Shown: in pieces, positions 6,592 to 15,453 of the stretch
Layout: each line of letters begins with the position of its first letter
Position numbering within the stretch: position 1 is the first letter of the stretch
Source: Desulfovibrio sp. Huiquan2017
GTDB taxonomy: Bacteria; Desulfobacterota; Desulfovibrionia; Desulfovibrionales; Desulfovibrionaceae
Length of the DNA: 33,516 nucleotides
Reading direction: 5' to 3'
Assembly (NCBI RefSeq): GCF_017351175.1
Contig: NZ_JAFMPN010000018.1
Location: 62,743-96,258 of the forward strand
The notes under the pieces: generated by a model
Databases searched by the model: none
Seen by the model: the letters and a program-made list of their open reading frames with translations, nothing else
What the model was told of the DNA's origin: nothing
Made by a program: the position numbers and the translations under genes

Positions 6592-7755
6592 ATGAACATC
6601 CTGACCATTCCCCTGCGCAACACCCGCAGGAAATGGGTCAAGACCGTGCTCCTGCTGCTGGTCTTCACCCTCGGGGTGACCTCCATCGTCTCCCTCAACT
6701 ACGTATCCAGCGTGGTGGGCGGCTCCCTGGAAAAGAAGCTCTCGGCCTACGGGGCGAACATCCTGATCATGCCCAAGAGCGAAAAGCTGACCGTCAGTTA
6801 CGGCGGCTTCGCCCTGGGCGACATGGCCCTCGGGGCGCATGACCTGGACGAGGCCCGGGTGGCCGACAAAATCGGCCACATCGCCCTTCGGGAACGCATC
6901 GCCGTGGTCGCGCCCAAGCTGGTGGCCATGGCCCGGGCCGGGGACACGGCCGTGGGCGTGGTGGGCGTGCGCTTCGACCGCGAAAAGGTCCTCAAGGGCT
7001 ACTGGGCCGTGGACGGGGCCTATCCGGCCACGGACGACGGCGTGCTGGCCGGGGCCAAGGCCGCGGCCGCCCTCGGGCTCGCGCCCGGCTCGGAGCTGAC
7101 CCTGGACGGGACCAAGGTCCGCGTGGCCGGAGTGCTCAAGCCCACGGGCTCGGACGACGATTCGGTCCTGTTCGCGGGCATGGACTTCGCCCAGGCGCAC
7201 TTCGGCAAGCCCGGCCGCGTCAGCTTCGTGGAGGTGGCCGCCCTGTGCGCGGGCTGTCCCATCGAAGAGATCGTGTCCGAGCTGCGCACCGCCCTGCCCG
7301 GCACCGACATCCAGGCCCTTCAGTCCATCGTCAAGCAGCGCATGTACTCGGTGGACTTCGTCAAGAAACTCATTCTGACCGTGTCCCTGGTCATCCTGCT
7401 CATCGCCTGCTGCATGGTCGGCGTGACCATGCTCGCCTCGGTCAATGAACGGATCAAGGAAATCGGGCTCATGCGCTCGCTGGGCTTCAGCCGGGGCGGC
7501 GTCTTCGCCATCTTCTGCTTCGAGGCCGTGCTCATCGGCCTGGCGGCAGGCAGCGTCGGCTACACGGCGGGCTACGCCCTGAGCCTCAAGGTCCTGGCCC
7601 TGCTCGACATGGCCAAGGACGCGACCCTGGCCTTCAACCCCGCGCACCTGGCCCTGACCGGCCTGCTCATCGTGGCCGTGTCGGTCCTGTCCGCATTCCT
7701 GCCAGCCTGGAAGGCGGCCTCCGTGGAGCCGTCCGAGGCCCTCATCGCACTCTAG
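6592..7755 (+). CDS. FtsX/MacB-type ABC transporter permease
   Basis: The 387-aa product has one N-terminal membrane helix (about residues 17-40), a large extracytoplasmic domain starting YGANILIMPKSEKL, and three C-terminal helices: about 255-280 (ILTVSLVILLIACCMVGVTM), about 300-330 and about 350-375. The cytoplasmic EIGLMRSLGFSR coupling segment between the first two C-terminal helices is diagnostic of the FtsX domain. Such permeases transmit ATP-driven movement across the membrane rather than forming a classical channel. The short CAGCP motif in the extracytoplasmic domain could bind metal. Only one permease is present, whereas the Campylobacter P19-linked locus has two. Its context between DUF2318 and a LolD-type ATPase points to metal handling. 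Confidence 0.87.
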   Translation: MNILTIPLRNTRRKWVKTVLLLLVFTLGVTSIVSLNYVSSVVGGSLEKKLSAYGANILIMPKSEKLTVSYGGFALGDMALGAHDLDEARVADKIGHIALRERIAVVAPKLVAMARAGDTAVGVVGVRFDREKVLKGYWAVDGAYPATDDGVLAGAKAAAALGLAPGSELTLDGTKVRVAGVLKPTGSDDDSVLFAGMDFAQAHFGKPGRVSFVEVAALCAGCPIEEIVSELRTALPGTDIQALQSIVKQRMYSVDFVKKLILTVSLVILLIACCMVGVTMLASVNERIKEIGLMRSLGFSRGGVFAIFCFEAVLIGLAAGSVGYTAGYALSLKVLALLDMAKDATLAFNPAHLALTGLLIVAVSVLSAFLPAWKAASVEPSEALIAL

Positions 7756-7763
7756 GAGCGACC

Positions 7764-8432
<669 letters not shown>

Positions 8433-8451
8433 GACGCGCACGGCAGCCGAT

Positions 8452-8487
8452 AAAAAAAGCCGCCCCGAGGGACGGCTTTTTCTTTTT
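8452..8487. terminator. Bidirectional terminator between convergent genes
   Basis: Seven A, then GCCG and CGGC arms (8459-8462 and 8473-8476) around a short GC-rich inner stem, then TTTTTCTTTTT. The A run upstream and the T run downstream let it act for the plus-strand ABC operon and for the minus-strand FmdE-MoeA gene. Confidence 0.8.
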
Positions 8488-8502
8488 CGCAAGGGCGGAC
8501 GT

Positions 8503-10128
8503 CTATTTCCCGAAGGGACACTTGGGGAAGGAGCAAGTCTTGCAATTCATGCAGAACCCGCCTTCGCCCAGGCGGGCCAGGTCCTTGCGGCGCAGCTCCT
8601 GTCCGGCGAGCACGCGTGGCAGGACCACGTCAAAGGCCGTGGTCTTGTAGAACAGGGCGCAGGCCGGGACGCCGATGATGGCCGCGTTCCTGAGCTTGCC
8701 CACCAGGGTCATGGTCCCGGGCAGCATGGGCACGCCGTAGTGGTCCGCATGCAGCCCCGCATCCTCCAGAGCCGCGCGGGTGACGTCGTCCGGGTCCACG
8801 GACATACCCGCCGTGGTCACGATGAGATCGCAGCCGCTGTCCAGCATGGCCTTGGCCGCTTTGGTGATGGCCGCGCGCTCGTCGGGTACGATGTCGGTCC
8901 GGTGCACGGTGCAGCCGAGCTGGATGACCTTGGACGAGACGATGGGGATGAACTTGTCCTCAATGAGCCCCTGGAACACCTCGGTGCCGGTGACCAGGAT
9001 GCCGACCTTGGCGGGCTTGAGGGGCAGAACGGACAGGACCGGGCCTTCGCCGAGCGCTGTCAGGGCGCGGCTGAACCGGTCGCGGGAGATATACAGGGGA
9101 ATGGCCCTGGTCCCGGCAATGCCCTTGCCCTCGGGCATGAGCGAACCGTCGTGCCGGGTGGCCAGCATGACGTCCGGGCTGAGGTTGAACCGGGAAAGCG
9201 CGTCCAGGTCGATGGACAGCATACCCGGATATTCGGCAAAAAAGTTGATCTTTCCTTCCTCCGGATCGGGATCGTAGGTCACGCCCGGCCCGGCCATGCG
9301 TTTCGCAAACGCCTTGACCGCATCGTTCTCATGAACCCACTCGTCCCCGGGAAGGGCCTCGCCGTCGTAGACGTTGAACTTGCCGATGCGCTGCAACCGG
9401 CAGACGTCGCCAATGCCGAGGATGTCGCCCGCCTTGGTGATGGGCCCCTTGGACTCGCCCGGCTCGATGCCGGTCATGTCGTGGACGACCTGTTTGCCCA
9501 CGGCCTGTTCCACGGGCACGACCCGGAGGGCCGGAGCATCGTCCGAGCAGACGGCCCCTTCGATGGATTCATAGGGGGCCTCGCCCTGACAGCCCCGGCA
9601 GATGGAGCCGTCCGAGCCGGGATAGGCCTCGCCGCAGACCGGACAGACGTCGATGGTGGTCATATGGCCGTGGCCGAGATAACGCTTGGCGATAACCACG
9701 GGCCGGATCGAGCAGATGGTGTCGCCCGCCTCCTCGATTTCCTTGAAGAGCTGCTCCGTGTCCTGCTCGGCCTTGGGCTTCTCCTTCAGGAACCAGGCAC
9801 GGATCTCCGGCCACTTCGCGAGCTTCTCCAGATCGACGGCCACGCGGAAGCCCTTGCCCGTGAACTTGTCGTACAGGGAGACGGCGTAACGCCCCAGGAG
9901 CTTGACCTTCATCCAATTGTTGCCCGTGGAGCACAGGGTCAGAAGCTGGACCGCGTCGGGCAGGCATTTGCCGGACTCGACCATGGCCTCGAACAACGTC
10001 CCCTCGGGCAACCGGGCCTTGGCCGCCTCGACCATGTATCCGCCGATGAGCAGGCCCGGCGCGGGGTAACCGTGAAATTCCTTGGCCTTTTGTTTGAATT
10101 CTTCAAATGTATACTGTCCGATGTTCAT
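8503..10128 (-). CDS. FmdE-MoeA hybrid protein (FmdE domain, zinc ribbon, molybdopterin-binding domain, Cys-rich tail)
   Basis: The 541-aa product joins three parts. Residues about 5-200 are an FmdE domain (YTFEEFKQKAKEFHGYPAPG start), ending in a zinc ribbon CPVCGEAYPGSDGSICRGC. Residues about 320-510 resemble the MoeA/Mog molybdopterin-binding domain (VGILVTGTEVFQGLIEDKF, DLIVTTAGMSVDPDDVT, GVPMLPGTM). The end carries CMNCKTCSFPKC, a four-Cys motif that could hold an iron-sulfur cluster or zinc. FmdE is linked to molybdenum enzymes and MoeA inserts Mo into molybdopterin, so a role in Mo/W cofactor handling is likely but unproven. The ATG at 10128 has GAGG 6 nt upstream; a GTG four codons earlier is less likely. 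The FmdE His-Gly-His-Leu-Cys-Pro-Gly block reads HGYPAPG here, so its usual Cys is absent. Confidence 0.82.
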   Translation of the reverse strand: MNIGQYTFEEFKQKAKEFHGYPAPGLLIGGYMVEAAKARLPEGTLFEAMVESGKCLPDAVQLLTLCSTGNNWMKVKLLGRYAVSLYDKFTGKGFRVAVDLEKLAKWPEIRAWFLKEKPKAEQDTEQLFKEIEEAGDTICSIRPVVIAKRYLGHGHMTTIDVCPVCGEAYPGSDGSICRGCQGEAPYESIEGAVCSDDAPALRVVPVEQAVGKQVVHDMTGIEPGESKGPITKAGDILGIGDVCRLQRIGKFNVYDGEALPGDEWVHENDAVKAFAKRMAGPGVTYDPDPEEGKINFFAEYPGMLSIDLDALSRFNLSPDVMLATRHDGSLMPEGKGIAGTRAIPLYISRDRFSRALTALGEGPVLSVLPLKPAKVGILVTGTEVFQGLIEDKFIPIVSSKVIQLGCTVHRTDIVPDERAAITKAAKAMLDSGCDLIVTTAGMSVDPDDVTRAALEDAGLHADHYGVPMLPGTMTLVGKLRNAAIIGVPACALFYKTTAFDVVLPRVLAGQELRRKDLARLGEGGFCMNCKTCSFPKCPFGK

Positions 10129-10289
10129 GCTGTGCCTCACAGTTCGATAAAGTACGCGATGCGACCGCCAATCCCTTCCCCGAGTTTGCCGCCGGAAAAA
10201 GGAAAGGCATCATGCCATGCCCGGGTCAGGGGTGCAACACGGAGCAACCTCGCGCGTTTCCGCACAACACTTGAACAGGCGTACAGCCG

Positions 10290-11165
10290 TTAATTCCTCA
10301 CCGGCGCAAACGCGCGCACGCCCATGACGCCCCCCGCCGGGTCCAGAAAAACCGCCGTCTGATGGGTCTTGTCGCCCGGGACGGGACAGAGGAGCACGGT
10401 CCCACCCGCGGCCCGGACCCGCTCAAGCACGCCCATCACGTCGCGCACGGCCACCTGGGGAACCCACAACGGGGTCTTGACCGGGGCGGGCGGTGCGGTG
10501 ATGCCGCCGCGCGGCCGCTCGTCGGACAGGAGCATGACGTAGGGAGCGCCGCCCGAGCCAATTTCGACGGCCCGGTAGCCCGCCAGACCGACGTAGAAGG
10601 CTTCGGCCCCGGTGACGTCCGGGGTCCACAGCTCGGCGCCCATGAACGTGCCGTCCTCCGGCGGACCATCCCGGGGATCGCCCGAGGACGAGGCCAGGAG
10701 GACGAGCCGGGCGCCCTGCGGATCGCGGATCCCGGCCATGCGACCCCGGTATGGCCGATCGCCGGGCGCATAAAGCGGGCTCGCTCCGGCCGCCAGGGCT
10801 CCGGCAAAGGCCGCATCCGCGTCGGATACGGCCAGGTTGGGGACCCAACCCGGCGCGGTGCGGTCCTTGTCGTCCAGAAGGAAGATGGACCCGATGCGGC
10901 GTCCACTGCGCAGGATGGTCTTGATCCGGGGAGAGCCCGGATCGGCCCGCTCGACGGACCAGCCAAAGACCGCATCGTAGAACTGCGCCACCCTGTACAT
11001 ATCCGTGGTGTGGAGATCGAACCAAACGAACTTGCCGGGGTAGGACAGCCGCCCGGCGTCCGGGGTAACCGACGGCAGGGCGATGCGGGTGGAACACGCG
11101 GCCGGGAGCAGCAGTCCCAGGAGCGCGGGAATAAGTATGAGGCGTGAATATCCGAGTCGCAACAT
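10290..11165 (-). CDS. VOC-domain lipoprotein (glyoxalase/bleomycin-resistance fold)
   Basis: The 291-aa product has a lipoprotein signal: MLRLGYSRLILIPALLG, then LLPAAC with Cys at about residue 24. Two VOC modules follow, starting FVWFDLHTTDMYRVAQFYDAVFGW and GAELWTPDVTGAEAFYVGLAGY; each ends in a D-P-x-G block (RDPQGARLVLL and LDPAGGVMGVRAF). VOC proteins bind metals or small molecules and include glyoxalases, dioxygenases and binding proteins; they are normally cytosolic. I cannot name a substrate. The ATG at 11165 was chosen because GGAG lies 6 nt upstream and it yields the signal peptide. The gene follows the dsr terminator region on the same strand and probably has its own promoter. 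Confidence 0.8.
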   Translation of the reverse strand: MLRLGYSRLILIPALLGLLLPAACSTRIALPSVTPDAGRLSYPGKFVWFDLHTTDMYRVAQFYDAVFGWSVERADPGSPRIKTILRSGRRIGSIFLLDDKDRTAPGWVPNLAVSDADAAFAGALAAGASPLYAPGDRPYRGRMAGIRDPQGARLVLLASSSGDPRDGPPEDGTFMGAELWTPDVTGAEAFYVGLAGYRAVEIGSGGAPYVMLLSDERPRGGITAPPAPVKTPLWVPQVAVRDVMGVLERVRAAGGTVLLCPVPGDKTHQTAVFLDPAGGVMGVRAFAPVRN

Positions 11166-11249
11166 GATGGTCTCCATCCAGGCCGATCCGGCCATAATCG
11201 TTTTCGGACTGCATAGCACAGCCCGGAAGCAAAGCGAAGCCCAGGGTAC

Positions 11250-11283
11250 GAAAAAAGGGCCGCCCCGAGAACGGGGCGGCCCT
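11250..11283 (-). terminator. Rho-independent terminator downstream of dsrP
   Basis: A perfect 12-bp GC-rich stem (11256-11267 with 11272-11283) with a 4-nt loop. Read on the minus strand it is followed by six T. It lies 57 bp after the dsrP stop and separates the dsr operon from the VOC gene. Confidence 0.92.
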
Positions 11284-11339
11284 GGTGCAGCCTAGAAGCC
11301 TAGCGAGGTGACGTTACATGGCCAGGCTGTTGCCGGGTT

Positions 11340-12569
11340 TTAGGCCTCGGCCGGGGCCTCTTCTTCAGTGGTGCACTCACAGACGTCCTCGGTGGAACAT
11401 CCGCAGGCCAGAGCCTGGGAGTGTCCCACTTCCTGCTTGACGTCGGTGGCGATCTTGAAGAGCACAGTCACGATCAGTGCTCCGACGGAGTAGACCATCA
11501 TCGAAACCATGAGCTCCTTGAGCGTCGGCCAGTATGGCGTGATGGTCTCGAACGGGGTCGGGTTGAAGCCGCCGATCAACAGGCCCAGGCCCTTATCGAT
11601 CCAGGTGGCGACGATAAGGATGCCCAGGGTCCAGGGCAGCAGCTTGTAGTTGTTGCGGAAGCGCGGGGTGACCAGCAGAGTGATGGAGATCGCGGCAAAG
11701 GCGATGAAGGTCCACATCAGGGTCACCAGTCCGGTGCTGCCGTGCTCGAACAGGTACAGAATCGGGTGCATATGGCCCGGGATGTTCGAGTAGAACGAGG
11801 TGAAGATTTCCAAGGCGAAGAAGAACATGTTCACGCACATGGCGTAGGCGATGATCTTGACCAGGGTCTTCACGGCGTTCTTGGCCATCTTGAAGCTGGT
11901 AAGCTTCTCGGTGACCATCATCACGAGCAACAGGATCGCGGGACCGGAGCAGAACGCGCTGGCCAGGAAACGGGCGGCCAGGATGGCGGTCAGCCAGTAG
12001 TGGCGGCCGGGCAGGCCCTGGTACAGGAACGCGGTCACGGTGTGGATCGAGAAAGCCCAGATGATGGAGATGTAGATGAACGGCTTGAGCCACTGCGGGT
12101 GGGGCAGGTGCTGGCGGTCCGCCTGCAGGCAGGTCCAGCCCACGAGCAGGTTGAGGAACAGGTAGCCGTTGAGCACGATCATGTCCCAGAACAGGATGGA
12201 GTTCGGGGTCGGGTGGAAGATCATGTTCATCATGCGGGTGGGCTGCCCGATGTCCACGACGATGAACAGCAGGCACATGATGCAGGCCGCGATGGCCATG
12301 AATTCACCGAAGATGACCATGTGCTTGTTGGTCTTGTACGAGTGGAAGTAGTTGGGCAGCACGATCATGACGCCGGAGGCGGCCAGGCCGACCAAGTAGG
12401 TGAACTGGGAGATGTAGAATCCCCAGGACACGTCGCGGCTCATGCCGGTTATCTTCAGGCCGTGCATCCACTGGTCGACCAGGGCCGTGGAGCCGATACC
12501 GATGAGAACCAGGAGGAACGCGATCCAGCCGTAGTATCTCTTGGAACCTTTCAGAGCTAATTCAAGCAT
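11340..12569 (-). CDS. dsrP: DsrP, NrfD-family membrane subunit of the DsrMKJOP complex
   Basis: The 409-aa product is a polytopic protein of the NrfD/PsrC family with about ten hydrophobic helices. It exchanges electrons with the menaquinone pool and pairs with the iron-sulfur protein DsrO. Blocks such as DVSWGFYISQFTYLVGLAASG, VVDIGQPTRMMNM and FYSNIPGHMHPILYLFEHG match DsrP/HmcC-type proteins. AGGAGG lies 7 nt before the ATG and 11 bp separate it from dsrO. It is the last gene of the operon, ending before a strong terminator. The C-terminal tail carries four Cys at residues 389, 391, 397 and 399 (C-x-C-x5-C-x-C), which I do not know as a family feature. Confidence 0.95.
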   Translation of the reverse strand: MLELALKGSKRYYGWIAFLLVLIGIGSTALVDQWMHGLKITGMSRDVSWGFYISQFTYLVGLAASGVMIVLPNYFHSYKTNKHMVIFGEFMAIAACIMCLLFIVVDIGQPTRMMNMIFHPTPNSILFWDMIVLNGYLFLNLLVGWTCLQADRQHLPHPQWLKPFIYISIIWAFSIHTVTAFLYQGLPGRHYWLTAILAARFLASAFCSGPAILLLVMMVTEKLTSFKMAKNAVKTLVKIIAYAMCVNMFFFALEIFTSFYSNIPGHMHPILYLFEHGSTGLVTLMWTFIAFAAISITLLVTPRFRNNYKLLPWTLGILIVATWIDKGLGLLIGGFNPTPFETITPYWPTLKELMVSMMVYSVGALIVTVLFKIATDVKQEVGHSQALACGCSTEDVCECTTEEEAPAEA

Positions 12570-12580
12570 TCCGATTCCTC

Positions 12581-13351
12581 CTAAATGATGTAGTAAACAC
12601 TGGGCTCAGTGCCTGCCGAGGGTTTACGACGAATGGTGAACTTCTCGCGAAGCACCTTGCGGACTTCGGAATCCGGGTCCTTCAGGTCGCCGAAGTGCAT
12701 GGCCCCTTCGGAGGCCTCCACGCAGGCGGGCATCTTGCCCACGGCGAGGCGCTCGACGCAGAAGTTGCACTTCTCCACGACGCCGCGCATGCGGGTGGGG
12801 AACTCGGGGTTCAGGTTGGCCAGATCCAGGTTCAGCCGGGGTTCGCCCCAGTTGAACGAGCGGGAGCCGTAGGGACAACCGGCCATGCAGTAGCGGCAGC
12901 CGATGCAGCGGTGGTAGTCCATGGCCACGATGCCGTCCGGGCGCTGGAAAGTCGCCTTGGTCGGGCAGACTCGCACGCACGGCGGATTTTCACAGTGGTT
13001 GCACAAGAGCGGGAAGACGCGCTCGTGGACCTCTTCGGCCAGGTGCGGGTTTTCCTGCTCGGGGAAGGAGTGCGCATAGGTGTCGTGCCACAGCCACTTC
13101 ACTTCCTTCTTGCCCTCGATCTTGGGCACGTTGTGGATGTGGTGGCAGACCGCGGCCAGCTTGTCGATGGCCTCGGCGGTGTGCAGCTTGGTGGTGTCGA
13201 CGACCATGGCCCAGTGCTTGGCGTGCACGGCCGTGGCGTTGACCTTGACCGGCTCCTGGCCCCCGGAGGCCAGGACCTTCCTCGGGGCCACGGCCAGACC
13301 GGCCGCAGCGATACCGGCAAGCTTGATGAAGGTTCTTCTGCTGTTCTTCAT
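12581..13351 (-). CDS. dsrO: DsrO, Tat-exported iron-sulfur subunit of DsrMKJOP
   Basis: The 256-aa product has a twin-arginine signal (NSRRTFIKLAGIAAAG) and acts outside the cytoplasmic membrane, passing electrons between DsrJ and DsrP. Cysteines sit at 117, 120, 125, 129 (CNHCENPPCVRVCP), at 149, 152, 155, 159 (CIGCRYCMAGCP), at 195, 198 and 210 (CNFC, then PACVEAS), plus a lone Cys69: twelve in all, enough for at most three [4Fe-4S] clusters. The ATG at 13351 shares one base with the dsrJ stop (TAATG), with GGAGGG 9 nt upstream, so coupling is likely. The length is typical. Confidence 0.95.
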   Translation of the reverse strand: MKNSRRTFIKLAGIAAAGLAVAPRKVLASGGQEPVKVNATAVHAKHWAMVVDTTKLHTAEAIDKLAAVCHHIHNVPKIEGKKEVKWLWHDTYAHSFPEQENPHLAEEVHERVFPLLCNHCENPPCVRVCPTKATFQRPDGIVAMDYHRCIGCRYCMAGCPYGSRSFNWGEPRLNLDLANLNPEFPTRMRGVVEKCNFCVERLAVGKMPACVEASEGAMHFGDLKDPDSEVRKVLREKFTIRRKPSAGTEPSVYYII

Positions 13352-13737
13352 TATTTCAAACCCTCCGGCTGAACGTGGCAGTCCCAGCAATAGGGCGAGA
13401 CACCCGCGTCGTTGTGACACTTGTCGCAGAAGTCCGCCTTGGACTCGTGGCACTTCATGCAGGTATTCTGCAGGGAGATGGTGAACTCCTTGCCCTTGTG
13501 GTTGGTATAGGTCCTCTTGCCGTCGCGCAGCGCCCAGTCGCGCCATTCATTCAGGAGCTGCATGTGGTTGTTGCGCATCCACTCGGTGGATTCGATGCAC
13601 TCCTTCTCGTTCTTGGGCAGCTTGAGCTCGGGTTCCTTGTACTGCTTGGTCATGGTGCCCAGCGCAAACGGCGCGGTCAGCATCGCGAAGAAGATGACCA
13701 GTCCGGCGACGATCGCAAATCCGTTGTGCATTTTCAT
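13351..13737 (-). CDS. dsrJ: DsrJ, triheme cytochrome c subunit of DsrMKJOP
   Basis: The 128-aa product has an uncleaved or slowly cleaved N-terminal anchor (about residues 7-27) and three CxxCH heme c sites: CMKCH (93-97), CDKCH (104-108) and CWDCH (117-121). Cys47 lies in the region where DsrJ proteins supply the unusual Cys ligand of one heme. It acts in the periplasm and likely passes electrons between a periplasmic partner and the membrane subunits. The ATG directly abuts the dsrK stop, with AAGGAGG inside the end of dsrK. Its own stop overlaps the dsrO start. Confidence 0.96.
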   Translation of the reverse strand: MKMHNGFAIVAGLVIFFAMLTAPFALGTMTKQYKEPELKLPKNEKECIESTEWMRNNHMQLLNEWRDWALRDGKRTYTNHKGKEFTISLQNTCMKCHESKADFCDKCHNDAGVSPYCWDCHVQPEGLK

Positions 13738-15408
13738 CTACGCTTCCTCCTTGGTCGGGGGCGTCCAGTCGTCTTCTTCGTCCTCGAAGCCGGGGAGGGG
13801 TTCCTGGCGCATGTCCATGGTGCGGACCTCGCCCTCTTCGAGGACCAGGGCGTTGGCGACCAGCTCATGGGTGCCGGCGATGGTCACGCCGGGGGCCCAG
13901 TAGTCGGCCAGCGGGATCAGGGTCGCGCGGTCGATGGCGCAGATGCAGGCCATCAGGTTCACGCCATGCTGCTCCTGTACGTACCGAAGAGCGTTGCCGC
14001 GAGGCAGGCCGCCGCGCAGGCGGATTTCCATGATCTCGTCGGTATTCAGGCCGGAACCGCCCGCACAGCAGAAGGTCTGCTCGCGGATGGTCGCCGGGGG
14101 CATCTCGAAGAAGTTGTTGCACACGTGCTTGAGCACGTAGCGCGGCTCTTCCAGCAGGCCCATACCCCGGGCGGGGTTGCAGGAGTCGTGGAAGGTCACG
14201 CGCAGATGATCGTTACGGCTCGGATCGAGCTTCAGCTTGTTGTGCTTGATCAGGTCGGCGGTGAACTCGGTGATGTGCAGCATCTTGGTGGCGGCCGCGG
14301 TGTTGAACACGGTGCCGGTGATGGGCGACTTCGGGGTGGTCATGCCGGACCACTGGGTATCGCCGTTCATGGTGTCCATGTACTGATGCACCACGCGCCA
14401 CATGTGGCCGCACTCGCCGCCCAGGATCCACTTGCAGCCCAGCCGTTCGGCCTCGGCGTACATCTTGGCGTTGAGCTTCTTCATGACCTCGTTGTTGGTG
14501 AACGAGCCGAAGTTGCCGCCCTCGGACGCGTAGGTGGACATGGTGTAGTCCAGGTCGAGGTAGTCGAACAGGAGCAGGTAGCCCATGAAGGTGTAGATGC
14601 CCGGATCGGCGAACACGTCGCCCGAGGGGGTGATGAACAGGATCTCGTGGCCCTTCTCGTTCAGCGGGGCCTTGACCCGGCGGCCGGTGACTTCCTCGAT
14701 GTCGTCCACCATGAAGTCCACGATGTCCTTGAAGGCGTGGGGCTGGATGCCGAGATGGTTGCCGGTGATGTTGCAGTTGGAGACCGGCTCCATGATCCAG
14801 TTGGTGTTCAGGCCGACCAGATGCATGAGTTCGCGGGCCATCATGGTCATCTCGGCGGTGTCGATGCCGTAGGGGCAGAACAGGGAACAGCGGCGGCACT
14901 GGGTGCACTGGTAGAAGTAGATGAACCACTCCTTGAGGACGTGTTCCTCCATAACCCGGGAGCCGGTGAACTTGGACAGGATCTTGCCCGCCAGGGTGAA
15001 CTCGCCGCGATAGACCGAACGCATCAATTCGGCGCGGAGCACGGGCATGTTCTTGGGATCACCGGAGCCGATGAAGTAGTGGCATTTGTCGGCGCAGGCG
15101 CCGCAGCGCACGCAGATGTCCATGAACAACTGGAGGGAACGGAACTTCTTGAGCCGCTCGCGGAAGCCGTTGACCACGGTCTCCCGCCAATTGGGGGGCA
15201 GCTTCCAGTCCGCGTCGGAGGGCAGCCACTGGCGGGGTTCGCCCCACAGGCCGGGCAGTTCCTTATCCATGTAGGCGATCTTCTCGGGCTTGGCGGGGTA
15301 GCACCAATGACCGGGCGAGAAATCCACCGGGGTTTCCATCCAGCCGGAGAGCGGCGGATTGTAATCTATGCTCTTGAAGAGCTCGTCTGCTTTGGGAATG
15401 TCGGACAT
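13738..15408 (-). CDS. dsrK: DsrK, HdrD-like catalytic iron-sulfur subunit of DsrMKJOP
   Basis: The 556-aa cytoplasmic protein resembles heterodisulfide reductase HdrD. It has two [4Fe-4S] ferredoxin motifs: Cys99, 102, 105, 109 (CVRCGACADKC) and Cys168, 171, 174, 178 (CTQCRRCSLFC). A C-terminal CCG-type motif for the noncubane catalytic cluster is visible (HDSCNPARG, then CCAGGSGL, then ACICA). It is thought to handle the DsrC trisulfide formed during sulfite reduction, with electrons supplied through DsrM. GAGGAG precedes the ATG at 15408, 45 bp after dsrM. The acidic tail (FEDEEDDW) is a minor feature. Confidence 0.96.
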   Translation of the reverse strand: MSDIPKADELFKSIDYNPPLSGWMETPVDFSPGHWCYPAKPEKIAYMDKELPGLWGEPRQWLPSDADWKLPPNWRETVVNGFRERLKKFRSLQLFMDICVRCGACADKCHYFIGSGDPKNMPVLRAELMRSVYRGEFTLAGKILSKFTGSRVMEEHVLKEWFIYFYQCTQCRRCSLFCPYGIDTAEMTMMARELMHLVGLNTNWIMEPVSNCNITGNHLGIQPHAFKDIVDFMVDDIEEVTGRRVKAPLNEKGHEILFITPSGDVFADPGIYTFMGYLLLFDYLDLDYTMSTYASEGGNFGSFTNNEVMKKLNAKMYAEAERLGCKWILGGECGHMWRVVHQYMDTMNGDTQWSGMTTPKSPITGTVFNTAAATKMLHITEFTADLIKHNKLKLDPSRNDHLRVTFHDSCNPARGMGLLEEPRYVLKHVCNNFFEMPPATIREQTFCCAGGSGLNTDEIMEIRLRGGLPRGNALRYVQEQHGVNLMACICAIDRATLIPLADYWAPGVTIAGTHELVANALVLEEGEVRTMDMRQEPLPGFEDEEDDWTPPTKEEA

Positions 15409-15453
15409 ATTCTTATCTCCTCGGATAAAGAAAGTATCACCAGGCGGTGAACC

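Noticed and set aside
8452..8487. Hairpin considered as a riboswitch element of the FmdE-MoeA gene
   Set aside because: It lies downstream of that gene and has flanking A and T tracts, so it is a bidirectional terminator.
13375..15450. 691-codon plus-strand open frame opposite dsrK and dsrJ
   Set aside because: Shadow of high-GC codon usage. The minus strand encodes clear DsrK and DsrJ motifs.
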